Shown piece by piece: positions 34,255-44,871 of a stretch of 64,000 bases of DNA. The first letter of the stretch is position 1. Every line of letters starts with the position of its first letter. Made by a program: the position numbers and the translations under genes. The stretch spans positions 1 through 64,000 of the forward strand of contig NZ_CALFXI010000073.1 of the NCBI RefSeq assembly GCF_937958065.1. Direction: 5' to 3'. This DNA is from an uncultured Steroidobacter sp. GTDB lineage: Bacteria; Pseudomonadota; Gammaproteobacteria; Steroidobacterales; Steroidobacteraceae. The notes under the pieces are model-generated. The model ran no database searches, was not told the origin of the DNA, and was given only the letters and a program-made list of their open reading frames with translations.

Positions 34255-34595
34255 TCGCCCTTCTCCACGCCGTCGACATGATCGGTGCCGGTGAAGCCGC
34301 GCGCCGCGATCAACATGACCAGGAACAGCGCCGTGGTCGCGAAACCGATCACGATGGCGGTGAGCACCAGCGCCTGCGGGATCGGATCGTCAAAGAGCGA
34401 CGGATCGGGTACCACGTTGGGATCGATCAGCGGCGGACGGTCGAGCGTCAGGCGCCCCATCGCGAAAATGAACAAGTTGGTCGCGTACGACAGCAGCGCC
34501 AGCCCGAGAATCACCTGGAAGGTACGCGGCCGTAACACCAGCCACACGCCGCAGGCGCAGAAGATGCCGACAGCCAGGGAGTAGATCAGCTCCAT
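34251..34595 (-). CDS. mrpC: Mrp-type antiporter subunit C
   Basis: A NuoK-like 114-residue subunit with three helices. GLALLSYATNLFIFAMG and DPIPQALVLTAIVIGFATTA are the MnhC signature. ATG 34595 shares a base with the mrpA stop (TGATG), and the end overlaps mrpD. Confidence 0.95.
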   Translation of the reverse strand: MELIYSLAVGIFCACGVWLVLRPRTFQVILGLALLSYATNLFIFAMGRLTLDRPPLIDPNVVPDPSLFDDPIPQALVLTAIVIGFATTALFLVMLIAARGFTGTDHVDGVEKGD

Positions 34596-37495
34596 CAGCG
34601 CACCATCCTGACGCTGGTCATCGCGTCGTGCTCGGCCGGGCGCCGATGGCTGCGCAGCGACTGGTGCGCCAGCGCGATCAACATCAGGGTGGTCGTGCCG
34701 ACCACGAGGAAATAGACGCCGAGATCGAACAGCAGCACGCTCGACAGATGCAACTTGCCTATCAATGGCAATTTGGGCTCCCACACGATTGCAGATAAGA
34801 AGGGTTTGGACGCGAACCACGCGAGCGCGCCCGCACCGGCCGCGCACAGCAGCCCGCCGCCAATCCAGTATTGCGGATGGATGCGCATGCGCGACTCGAC
34901 CCACAACGTGCCGTTCACCAGGTACTGCGCGATGAAGCCCGTGGCCATCACCAGGCCACCGACGAAGCCGCCGCCGGGCGCGTTGTGACCGCGCAGCAGG
35001 AAGAATACGGAGACCACGCCGGCCATCGGCAACAACAAACGCCCGAGAATGGCGGGCACGAGCAACGCACCGCGAGGCACCGGATCGCGCGGATCGGGAA
35101 GCTCGCGCGACGGATCGCGCTTCTCCGACGAGGTGGTCATGACTTCGGGCGCCGGCCGGAATCGTCGCAGCAGTTTGTAGATCGTCAGCGCGACGATGCC
35201 GAGCACCGTGATCTCGCCGAAGGTATCGAAGCCACGGAAATCGACCAGGATGACATTGACGATGTTCTGACCGCCGCCCCGGGGCAACGCATTCTCGACG
35301 ATGAAGTCTCTGATGCTCGGGCCCGCGGGCTGCGTGAGCACCGCGTACGCCAACACTGCCATTCCCAAGCCGGCGACGATCGCCAACGTCGCGTCACGCA
35401 GCCGTCGGGCACGTGCGCGGGTGGTGTCCCGATTCGGCAAGTCCATCGGCAGACGTTTCGGCATCCACCGCAATCCGAGCAGCAGCAACACGGTCGTCAC
35501 GGCTTCCACGCTCACTTGCGTCAGCGCCAGATCCGGTGCGGAGAACCAGGCAAACGTGAGCGATGTGACCAGACCGGCACAGCCCACCATGATCAGCGCC
35601 GCGAGGCGATGGAACTTCGCTTGCAACGCCGCGCCGATGGCGCAAGCGCCGCCCACGAGCCACAGCAGCGCGAAGGCAGGATCGATGGTCGCCAGATGGG
35701 TGCTGACGTCGATGCCCAGATGACCCGTCGTCGCCACCGCCGCCAGGGCGATGATGAAGAACACGATCAGCGCCAGCTGAGTCTGCAGTCGCGTCGAGGA
35801 CATGATGCGCGCCAGCGTGGTCGCGGCCCGGACCAGCGTGACGCGCGTGACCGCGAAGGCGCGCTTGCCATCGAAGCGCCGGAACAACGGCGTCAACACG
35901 CCGACCGGATGTCCCTGGCGCGTCAGGAACAGATGAATCGCGATGCCGCCGATGAACGCCGCCGCGCTCATCATCAGCGGCGTGTTCAGGCCATGCCATA
36001 CCGCCAGGCTGTATTTGGGCATGCGGCCATCGACCAGGATGGAGCGCGTCGCCAGTTCGAGCACCGGGCCGACGGTGATCGCCGGCAGCGTTCCCACGAG
36101 CAAACAGGCCAGCACCAGGGTCGCGCTCGGCAACAACATCCAGCGCGTCGGCTCGTGGGGTTCGCGCGGCAACTCGCCGGGCGCCTTGCCGAAGAACACC
36201 TGGCGGATGAAACGCGCCGAGTACGCTACGCTGAACATGCCTGCCACCGTGGCCACGGCCGGCAAGGCAATCCGCACCCACAGCTCTTCGCCCGCGAAGA
36301 TGGTCTCGGCGAAGAACATCTCCTTGGACAAGAACCCGTTCAGCAGCGGCACGCCCGCCATGGCCGCGGCCGCGACGATGGCCAGCGTCGCTGTGATGGG
36401 CATGGCGTGATACAGGCCGCCGAGACGTTGCAGATCACGCGTACCTGTCTCGTGGTCCACGATGCCAGCCGCCATGAACAGCGACGCCTTGAAGGTGGCG
36501 TGATTGAGCATGTGGAACACGGCGGCGACCAGCGCGAGCGGGCTGTTCATGCCCAGCAGCAGCGTGATCAGCCCGAGATGACTGATGGTGGAATAAGCCA
36601 GCACTCCTTTCATGTCGCGCTGGAAGGTGGCCGCATAGGCACCGAGCAGCAGCGACGCGAGCCCGGCGCTGCACACGATCGCGAACCACACATCGGTGCC
36701 CGACAGCACCGGCCACATGCGCGCCAGCAGAAACACGCCGGCTTTGACCATGGTCGCCGAGTGCAGATACGCCGACACCGGCGTCGGCGCGGCCATGGCC
36801 CGGGGCAGCCAGAAATGGAACGGGAACTGCGCGCTCTTGGTGAATGCGCCGAGCAGAACCAGGACGACGATCCAGGGATAGAACTCGTGCGCACGGATCG
36901 CCTGCGTCGCCGCGAGCACATCATCCAGCTCGTAGCCGCCCGCGATGTGACCGAGCATCAGTACCGCCGCAAGCAAGCACGTGCCACCGGCCGCGGTCAC
37001 TGTCAGCGCCATGCGCGCTCCAGCTCGTGCATCGGCGCGGTGATACCAATAGGCGATCAGCACGAACGAGGTGAAGCTGGTCAGCTCCCAGAACACCACC
37101 AGCTGGATGAGATTGCCCGACAGCACCACGCCGAGCATCGAGCCCATGAATGCCAGCAGGAAGGAGAAGAAGCGCGGCACGGGATCGGCGGGGGACATGT
37201 AGTAGCGCGCGTAGACCACCACCAGCGCGCCGATCACCGTCACCATCATCGCGAACATCCACGCGAAGCCGTCGAGGCGCAGGCCGAACGACAGCCCATA
37301 TTGGGGCATCCAGTCGACCGAGACGCGCAGCACCTCGCCCGCCGCCATTTCCGGGTAGAGCCTGCCGAGCAGGATGGCACAGGAAATGGCCACTGCAGCC
37401 GCGAGCCACGCCTCCACGTTGCGAGCGTTGGCGCGGAACAGGCCGGCGCCCAGAGCGCCGAGGAACGGTAGCAGCAGTACGAGATAGAGAGTCAT
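34595..37495 (-). CDS. mrpA: Fused Mrp-type antiporter subunits A and B
   Basis: A 966-residue membrane protein combining MrpA (NuoL-like, residues 1-about 800) with MrpB (C-terminal part). The MrpA section holds LVVFWELTSFTSFVLI (Glu), FPFHFWLPRAMAAPTPVSAYLHSATMVKAG (Lys and His), and LAYSTISHLGLITLLLG. The MBH/MrpB section shows VNVILVDFRGFDTFGEITVLGIVAL, LRGHNAPGGGFVGGLV and DLGVYFLVVGTTTLM. A/B fusion is known from PhaA and MrpA' types. Together with C-G it makes a Na+ (or K+)/H+ antiporter used for alkali or salt tolerance. ATG 37495 has no strong ribosome-binding site, and an upstream GTG is possible. Confidence 0.94.
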   Translation of the reverse strand: MTLYLVLLLPFLGALGAGLFRANARNVEAWLAAAVAISCAILLGRLYPEMAAGEVLRVSVDWMPQYGLSFGLRLDGFAWMFAMMVTVIGALVVVYARYYMSPADPVPRFFSFLLAFMGSMLGVVLSGNLIQLVVFWELTSFTSFVLIAYWYHRADARAGARMALTVTAAGGTCLLAAVLMLGHIAGGYELDDVLAATQAIRAHEFYPWIVVLVLLGAFTKSAQFPFHFWLPRAMAAPTPVSAYLHSATMVKAGVFLLARMWPVLSGTDVWFAIVCSAGLASLLLGAYAATFQRDMKGVLAYSTISHLGLITLLLGMNSPLALVAAVFHMLNHATFKASLFMAAGIVDHETGTRDLQRLGGLYHAMPITATLAIVAAAAMAGVPLLNGFLSKEMFFAETIFAGEELWVRIALPAVATVAGMFSVAYSARFIRQVFFGKAPGELPREPHEPTRWMLLPSATLVLACLLVGTLPAITVGPVLELATRSILVDGRMPKYSLAVWHGLNTPLMMSAAAFIGGIAIHLFLTRQGHPVGVLTPLFRRFDGKRAFAVTRVTLVRAATTLARIMSSTRLQTQLALIVFFIIALAAVATTGHLGIDVSTHLATIDPAFALLWLVGGACAIGAALQAKFHRLAALIMVGCAGLVTSLTFAWFSAPDLALTQVSVEAVTTVLLLLGLRWMPKRLPMDLPNRDTTRARARRLRDATLAIVAGLGMAVLAYAVLTQPAGPSIRDFIVENALPRGGGQNIVNVILVDFRGFDTFGEITVLGIVALTIYKLLRRFRPAPEVMTTSSEKRDPSRELPDPRDPVPRGALLVPAILGRLLLPMAGVVSVFFLLRGHNAPGGGFVGGLVMATGFIAQYLVNGTLWVESRMRIHPQYWIGGGLLCAAGAGALAWFASKPFLSAIVWEPKLPLIGKLHLSSVLLFDLGVYFLVVGTTTLMLIALAHQSLRSHRRPAEHDAMTSVRMVR

Positions 37496-37564
37496 CAGGC
37501 GCAATGCTGCATGACTCAGCCCCGCGTGGGTAGTCACTCGGAGCAATTCATCGAAAATCCCCGC

Positions 37565-38446
37565 TCAGTGGGACGGCACGATGGCGACGTCGCACCGGGC
37601 CAGCTCGATGGTCCGCCGCGCGAGGCTGCCGAGCAGGAACTCCGACCACCACGACCGACCCTGCTTGCCCATGACGATCAGATTACTGCCCAGTTCCTCG
37701 GCCTTGCCGGCGATCATCGTGCGCGCATCGCCCACCTCGATGCGCACGTGGATGTCTTTCACATCGGGCGCGCGTGCCAGGAACTCTCGCATCTCGGCCT
37801 CGACTTCGAGCCGCATGGAATGGCGATAGTGCGCAATCGCTTCTTCGGACACTCCGGCCGAGGTCAAGCGTCCCGCGAACGGCGGGTCATACACGTGCAA
37901 CACGTGTAACACGGCCCCAGGCGCCAGCACTCGCGCATAGCGGAGCGCTCGCAGCGAATGATCCGAAAAATCCACCGGCACGAGCACCGACTCATACTTG
38001 ATGCGCGAGTCCTGCTTGGACACCAGCAGCGGGCACTGAACCCGCCGCGCGATGCGCTCCGCGGTGGCACCGAGGAGCAGATCCTTCGCGGGATTCAGTC
38101 CGCGGGCACCCAATACGAGCAGATCCGATCTCGCCGCCATCGCCAGTACCGCATCGTTGACCTCGCCGATCTCCACGATGCATTCGCCCGACGCGCCACT
38201 GGCCGCGACCACATCACCCGCCAGCGCTTCGAGCCTTTGCCGGGCCTCGGCCACGAGCACGGCATCATCGCTCGATTCGGATGGCGAGAACCGCTGCAGG
38301 GCCTTCACCGATGCTCTGTCCAGGACATGCAGCAGTTGCAGGGCCGCCCCATGCTCCCGCGCAAGCGCACCGGCGCGGAGCACGGCACGATGCGAGTACA
38401 TCGAGAAATCGGTGGCCACGACGATTTTTCCGATCGATGTGCTCAT
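37565..38446 (-). CDS. Tandem-domain universal stress protein
   Basis: Two UspA domains in 293 residues. The first starts KIVVATDFSMYSHRAVLRAGALA and ends DLLVLGARGLNPAKDLLLGATAERIARRVQCPLLV. The second starts ESVLVPVDFSDHSLRALRYARVLA and ends LIVMGKQGRSWWSEFLLGSLARRTIELARCDVAIVPSH. Each keeps a G-x2-G-x9-G(S/T)-like ATP loop, less exact in domain one. ATG 38446 overlaps the P-type ATPase stop (ATGA), so the two are coupled. The protein may tune the ATPase or the Mrp antiporter downstream (69-bp gap). This link is inferred. Confidence 0.9.
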   Translation of the reverse strand: MSTSIGKIVVATDFSMYSHRAVLRAGALAREHGAALQLLHVLDRASVKALQRFSPSESSDDAVLVAEARQRLEALAGDVVAASGASGECIVEIGEVNDAVLAMAARSDLLVLGARGLNPAKDLLLGATAERIARRVQCPLLVSKQDSRIKYESVLVPVDFSDHSLRALRYARVLAPGAVLHVLHVYDPPFAGRLTSAGVSEEAIAHYRHSMRLEVEAEMREFLARAPDVKDIHVRIEVGDARTMIAGKAEELGSNLIVMGKQGRSWWSEFLLGSLARRTIELARCDVAIVPSH

Positions 38447-41190
38447 AGGCTTTCTCCTCGTAGTTCCTGCGGCGCGCCCCACCGATGGTACTGCTCACGG
38501 CGCCCGCGCGAGCGCTGAATCAACTTTTCAACCTCGGCCACGACGAACACGAACACGCCCGCCAGGAGCACCCGCCCCCATTCCGCCGCGGACAAACCGG
38601 TGGTGCCGAATACGGTCTGGAAGGGCGCCCAGTACGTAAACGCGAGCTGCAGCAGCGCGCATACGGCAATCGCCATCAGGACGTAGGGATTGCCCAGTAA
38701 ACCACGGCGCGACAGCACCGTTGCGTGGATGAAGCGGCTGTTCACCAGATAGAACATCTCGCTCACCACGATGGCGTTCACAGCCATGGTGCGCGCCGCT
38801 TCCAGCGCCGCGCCACGCTGCATTTCCCACATGAACAACCCGAGCGCGGCCACCATCATCAACGCCGATACCATCAGGATGCGCCAGACGAAGAAACCGC
38901 TCAGCAGACGCTCGTCTGGAGCACGCGGCCGCCGTCGCATGACATCGTCCTCGGCGGCCTCGAACGCGAGCGCGAGACCGAGCGTGCTGGAAGTGACCAT
39001 GTTGATCCACAAAATCTGCGCGGGCGTCATCGGCAATGTCAGCTCGAACAGGATCGCGACTACGACCACCAGCGCTTCGCCGCCATTGGTGGGCAACATG
39101 AAGAGAATGAACTTCTTGATGTTGTCGTAAACCGCGCGCCCCTCGCGGATCGCGTTGCCGATGGTCGCGAAGTTATCGTCCGCGAGGACCATGTCCGCTG
39201 CTTCCTTCGCGGCATCCGTGCCCTTGCGCCCCATCGCGACGCCAATGTCAGCGCGCTTCAGCGCAGGCGCGTCGTTGACGCCGTCGCCGGTCATCGCGAC
39301 GACATCGCCGTTCGCTTGCAGCGCTTGTACGAGCCGCAGCTTGTGTTCGGGACTCGCGCGCGCGTACACGTCGATGCTCTCCACCGTGGCACGCAGCGCC
39401 TCATCGTCCAGCACTTCTACTTCGGCGCCTGTCAGAGCCGGACTGCCACGACCGATACCGAGTTGAGCGCCGATTGCTCGCGCAGTATCGGCGTGATCAC
39501 CCGTGATCATCTTCACTCGCACGCCCGCCGCGTGACACTGAGCCACGGCGGCAATCGCTTCCTCACGCGGCGGATCGATCATTCCGAGCAGCGCGACCAG
39601 TGTGCAGCCATGCTCGACGTCATCGGGCGCGAGCTGACGTTGCGATCGATCGAGGGATTTGCAGGCCAGCGCGAGGATGCGCATGCCGCGACCGGCGAGA
39701 TCGGAGATCCCGCGGCGCCAGTAATCGACATCGATCTCCCCGGGCCCCGTGCGATCCATCTGCGACGCGCATTTGCTCATGATCACTTCGGGCGCGCCTT
39801 TCAGATAGACGATTGCGGCGCCGCGCGGGTCGGCATGCAACGTGGCCATGAAGCGATGCTCGGACTCGAACGGAATCACATCCGTGCGCGGCATTCCGCT
39901 GCGCGCAGCCTCCAGATCGATGCCGGCTTTCACACCGAATGTGAGTAACGCGCCCTCGGTCGGATCGCCCGCGATGGTCCATCCGGCTTGCGACGGATGC
40001 AGCGCGGCGTCGTTACACAACACGGCGCAACGAGCAGCTTCGAGCAAGACAGGATCCTGCTGAACCGCTACCTCCTGGCGAGCAAACAGGATGGCCCCGC
40101 TCGGCTCGTAGCCCACGCCGTCGACCTCGAACACACCGGGCGCGGCGACGACTCGCTGCACTGTCATTTCATTCTTGGTCAGCGTGCCGGTCTTGTCGGA
40201 GCAGACCACAGTGACGGCGCCCAATGTTTCCACCGCGGGCAACTTGCGCACGATCGCATTTCTGCGTGCCATCCGCTGCACGCCCAAGGCAAGTGTCACC
40301 GTCATGATCGCCGGCAATCCTTCCGGAATCGCCGACGCCGCCAGCGCGACGACCATCATGAACATGTCGCTGGCGCCGTGGCCGCGCCACCAGACACCCA
40401 CCAGGAATGTCGCCGCCGACAGCACCAGAATCGCCACGGCCAGCCAACGGCTGAACTGGGCGATCTGCCGCACCAGCGGCGTGGACACCTCCTCGACCGC
40501 GGCGATCATCGCGCCGATGCCGCCCAATTCGGTGCGGACACCCGTCGCGACCACTATTCCCGTCGCACTCCCCGACGCGACCACTGAGCCGGAGTACAGC
40601 ATGCATCGCCGTTCCGCGAGCACCGCCGAGCCATCGACGGGCGCGGCCGATTTGGCCACCGTGACCGATTCACCGGTCAGCAGCGACTCGTCCACGCGGA
40701 CATTCCTGGCGCTGACGATGCGAAGATCGGCCGGAATCCGGTCGCCCGACGCGACCGCAACGACGTCGCCCGGAACGAGCTCCTCGGCGAACACCTCCAC
40801 GCGCTTGCCGTCACGAACCGCCAGCGCATGCAGCGAGAGCATCTGCCGAATGGCATCGAGCGCGGTTTCCGCCTTGCCTTCCTGGATGAATCCGATGATC
40901 GCGTTGACCACCACCGCCGCCAGCAGCACGCCCGTGTCGAGCCAGTGACGAAGCGTCAGCGTGATGACCGCCGCGGCGAGCATCACGTAGATCAGGACAT
41001 TGTGAAATTGGCGCAGCAGCCGCAGCCAGGCCGGGCGCCGGTGGCGAGCGGGCAATTTGTTGGGGCCGAACCGCCGCAGCCGTTCGGTGGCCGCGTGCGC
41101 GGACAACCCGCCGTCTGCATCGGTGCCGAGGCGTTGCACTACCTCGGAAATCTGCATGGCGTGCCATGCCTGGTTCGATTCGTGGTTCAC
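38443..41190 (-). CDS. P-type cation-transporting ATPase (PMR1/PacL-like)
   Basis: A 915-residue P2-type cation pump. Visible features are the N-terminal NQAWHAMQISEVVQRLGTD and RFGPNKLP segment typical of the cation-ATPase N domain, VRVDESLLTGESVTVAK (TGES of the A domain), SAIPEGLPAIM (PEGLP of M4), the phosphorylation site CSDKTGTLTKNEM, and GDGVNDAPALKRADIGVAMG. The PEGL and D-K-T-G-T-L-T-K-N-E-M set points to Ca2+- or Na+-type pumps rather than heavy-metal P1B pumps, because no CPC motif is present. Ion choice is not certain. GTG 41190 keeps the conserved W-H region. ATG 41157 is the alternative. It overlaps the Usp gene by 4 bp. Confidence 0.92.
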   Translation of the reverse strand: MNHESNQAWHAMQISEVVQRLGTDADGGLSAHAATERLRRFGPNKLPARHRRPAWLRLLRQFHNVLIYVMLAAAVITLTLRHWLDTGVLLAAVVVNAIIGFIQEGKAETALDAIRQMLSLHALAVRDGKRVEVFAEELVPGDVVAVASGDRIPADLRIVSARNVRVDESLLTGESVTVAKSAAPVDGSAVLAERRCMLYSGSVVASGSATGIVVATGVRTELGGIGAMIAAVEEVSTPLVRQIAQFSRWLAVAILVLSAATFLVGVWWRGHGASDMFMMVVALAASAIPEGLPAIMTVTLALGVQRMARRNAIVRKLPAVETLGAVTVVCSDKTGTLTKNEMTVQRVVAAPGVFEVDGVGYEPSGAILFARQEVAVQQDPVLLEAARCAVLCNDAALHPSQAGWTIAGDPTEGALLTFGVKAGIDLEAARSGMPRTDVIPFESEHRFMATLHADPRGAAIVYLKGAPEVIMSKCASQMDRTGPGEIDVDYWRRGISDLAGRGMRILALACKSLDRSQRQLAPDDVEHGCTLVALLGMIDPPREEAIAAVAQCHAAGVRVKMITGDHADTARAIGAQLGIGRGSPALTGAEVEVLDDEALRATVESIDVYARASPEHKLRLVQALQANGDVVAMTGDGVNDAPALKRADIGVAMGRKGTDAAKEAADMVLADDNFATIGNAIREGRAVYDNIKKFILFMLPTNGGEALVVVVAILFELTLPMTPAQILWINMVTSSTLGLALAFEAAEDDVMRRRPRAPDERLLSGFFVWRILMVSALMMVAALGLFMWEMQRGAALEAARTMAVNAIVVSEMFYLVNSRFIHATVLSRRGLLGNPYVLMAIAVCALLQLAFTYWAPFQTVFGTTGLSAAEWGRVLLAGVFVFVVAEVEKLIQRSRGRREQYHRWGAPQELRGESL

Positions 41191-41408
41191 CCCATCACAG
41201 ACGTTCCCGAAGCTCCTGACCTGCTGGCGCGCACAGTGCCGACATCGGGGCCCTTGCAACCATGCGGGGAAGGCGCTAGCAAGTACGGGATTCCAGGCAG
41301 AGCGTGAAAAATCGGCCCATCCCGGAGCGCGCCGATGGCTGTATCATTCCGCTCCTTGCGCGCGTCCGCGCCCGTTCGACAAGCCTAGAGGAAGAGCCAC
41401 GTAAGCCC

Positions 41409-43085
<1,677 letters not shown>

Positions 43086-43126
43086 GGAACCGGCCAATGA
43101 GGGCGCTGACAGGGACGGCTTGAGGC

Positions 43127-43780
43127 GTGATCTCGAACGCAGTCATTCTGATCATCGCCCTGTTCGGACTGTTGCTGCTGATACTCGCGTGTCAGCGGCT
43201 GTTCCGCGCCCGCCTGCTCGCGGCCGGCGGCAGTGCCCTCACAGGGTCGCTGCTGCTGGCCGTCGCTGCATTGCTGTTCCTGGTCTCCTCGAATCTGCAC
43301 ACGTACGCTCGCCTGACTCTGGAGCGGCCGGTCGCCGAGATCGTGTTCGAACAACGCGCCCCGCAGACGTTCAACGCCACGCTCACGCAGGTGCCGAACG
43401 GCGAGATCCAGATGTTCGTTCTGTCCGGCGACGAGTGGCAGCTCGATGCGCGCGTGCTGAAGTGGAAAGGCTGGGCGAACCTGTTCGGCCTCGACGCCCA
43501 GTACCGCCTGGAACGGGTCAGCGGCCGGTATCGCGACATCACTCAGGAACGTACCGCTGCGCGCACGGTATATCCGCTCGCCGAAAACCCCGGCCTGGAT
43601 TTGTGGCAGATCACGCTGGACAAGCCCGATCGGCTGCCCTTCGTGGACGCCGTCTATGGCAATGCCGCTTATATGCCGATGTCCGACGGCGCCCGTTACG
43701 AGATTTCGATCACCCAGACGGGCCTGATCGCCCGTCCGGTGAATACCGCGGCTCAGCAGGCCGCCGGCAGCTGGAAATAA
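43127..43780 (+). CDS. Small membrane-anchored protein of unknown function
   Basis: A 217-residue protein with two N-terminal transmembrane helices (about 4-23 and 33-54) and a C-terminal soluble part of mostly beta strands (TFNATLTQVPNGEIQMFVLSG and VSGRYRDITQERTAARTVYPL). It resembles the 'cation/multidrug efflux pump' hypothetical proteins found beside ettA or yidB in some gammaproteobacteria, but I know no tested function. The GTG start at 43127 has GAGG a few bases upstream. It is 41 bp after ettA on the same strand and converges on the first YidB-family gene. Confidence 0.75.
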   Translation: MISNAVILIIALFGLLLLILACQRLFRARLLAAGGSALTGSLLLAVAALLFLVSSNLHTYARLTLERPVAEIVFEQRAPQTFNATLTQVPNGEIQMFVLSGDEWQLDARVLKWKGWANLFGLDAQYRLERVSGRYRDITQERTAARTVYPLAENPGLDLWQITLDKPDRLPFVDAVYGNAAYMPMSDGARYEISITQTGLIARPVNTAAQQAAGSWK

Positions 43781-43787
43781 ACTCGAA

Positions 43788-44210
43788 TCAGCCGAGCAGT
43801 TTTCCCAACGACGACAGCGCCGAGCCCAGGTCGGCCTGCGACGGCAGCTTGCCGCCGGAACTGAGCTTGTCGATCACCGAGGGCAACAAGCTCGCAAGGA
43901 CGTTGGAAGCGTCGCCTTCGCTCAGCCCGGCTCGCGTCCCCAGGTCCGCGACGGTGCCCGAGCCGAGCACCTGCTTCACCTGTTCGCCGGAGATCGGCAG
44001 GTTCTGGCCGTTACCGAGCCAGGACTGCAGCACATTGCCGAGTCCTGCGCTCTGGAAAGCGTTGGTGAGATTGCTCAGCGCGCCGGGCTGGCTGAGCATA
44101 CCGATCAACTGCTGTAACAGAACCGCGCTGGCGCCAGCGCCCTGGCCGCCAGCCTGGCCCGAGCCGAGCATACCCCCGACCGCGCCGCCGATTTGATCAA
44201 GCAACCCCAT
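43788..44210 (-). CDS. YidB/DUF937-family protein, copy 1
   Basis: A 140-residue protein of the YidB family, starting MGLLDQIGGAVGGMLG with Gly-rich N-terminus, then LLQQLIGML, GALSNLTNAFQSAGLGNVLQSWLG and NLPISGEQVKQVLGSGTVADLGTRAG. The function of the family is not established. It is about 70 percent alike by eye to the next gene, a tandem duplication. GGAGG lies about 8 nt before the ATG, and a TATACT (complement of 44243-44248) lies 33 bp before it. Confidence 0.88.
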   Translation of the reverse strand: MGLLDQIGGAVGGMLGSGQAGGQGAGASAVLLQQLIGMLSQPGALSNLTNAFQSAGLGNVLQSWLGNGQNLPISGEQVKQVLGSGTVADLGTRAGLSEGDASNVLASLLPSVIDKLSSGGKLPSQADLGSALSSLGKLLG

Positions 44211-44242
44211 GCCAAGTCCTCCGCGTAAGACAAACACGCTGG

Positions 44243-44248
44243 AGTATA
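44243..44248 (-). promoter_or_regulatory. Candidate -10 box, yidB copy 1
   Basis: TATACT on the minus strand, 33 bp upstream of the ATG. Copy 2 has TATAGT at nearly the same distance (44824-44829), both preceded by GC-rich CA-ATA context. No -35 match was found, so support rests on the conserved spacing. Confidence 0.35.
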
Positions 44249-44376
44249 TGTGCCCGGGGCCTACCCGCCACATCCGCACATGGCGCGGCTCGTTCGCTCG
44301 GGGATCGTCGATGTGCAAATCGGCGCGTCGAACCCAGCCAGGTGGCGCGATGGCCGGCAGCTGGGAACGGCGTCGC

Positions 44377-44790
44377 TCAGTGGAACAGTTTTCCCAGCGA
44401 CGACAGCGACGAGCTCAGATCGCTCTGTGACGGCAGCTTGCCGTCCGGCGTCAGCTTGTCGACCACTTGCGGCAACATGCCGGCGAGCGCATTCGACGCG
44501 TCCGATTCGTTCATGCCGGCGCGTGCGCCCAGGTCGGCCACCGTGCCCGATCCCAGCGCCTGTTTCACCTGCTCGCCGGAGATGGGCAGGTTCTGACCCT
44601 TGCCTATCCACGACTGCACCACGTTGCCCAGGCCAGCGCTCTGGAAGGAATTGGTGAGATTGCTCAGCGCGCCGGGTGCGCCGAGCATGCCGATGACCTG
44701 TTGCAAGAGTCCCTTGTTCGCGCCCTCGCTCTGGCCGCTGGCCTGCCCGTGTCCTCCGAGCATGCCGCCGATTTGATCGAGCAGTCCCAT
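44377..44790 (-). CDS. YidB/DUF937-family protein, copy 2
   Basis: A 137-residue paralogue of the preceding gene, starting MGLLDQIGGMLGG and matching through GALSNLTNSFQSAGLGNVVQSWIGKGQNLPISGEQ and SGTVADLGARAG to SSLGKLF at the end. The linker between the Gly-rich start and the core differs (HGQASGQSEGANKG), so the copies are not recent identical repeats. GGAGG is about 8 nt before the ATG. It lies 81 bp downstream of purL on the same strand and probably has its own promoter. Confidence 0.88.
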   Translation of the reverse strand: MGLLDQIGGMLGGHGQASGQSEGANKGLLQQVIGMLGAPGALSNLTNSFQSAGLGNVVQSWIGKGQNLPISGEQVKQALGSGTVADLGARAGMNESDASNALAGMLPQVVDKLTPDGKLPSQSDLSSSLSSLGKLFH

Positions 44791-44823
44791 GGGGTGCCCT
44801 CCACGTCAGTCGAAGAGGGCGCG

Positions 44824-44829
44824 ACTATA
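44824..44829 (-). promoter_or_regulatory. Candidate -10 box, yidB copy 2
   Basis: TATAGT on the minus strand, 34 bp before the ATG, placed as in copy 1. It lies inside the short purL-yidB gap and so would give the gene independent transcription. Confidence 0.3.
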
Positions 44830-44871
44830 TGCCCCTGATGCGAGGCGCCCGCATCCGCAGTTGGTGCAGCA

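Noticed and set aside
34871..37471. 866-codon plus-strand frame opposite mrpA
   Set aside because: Antisense shadow of MrpA. The repetitive His/Arg/Gln composition comes from reading hydrophobic codons backwards.
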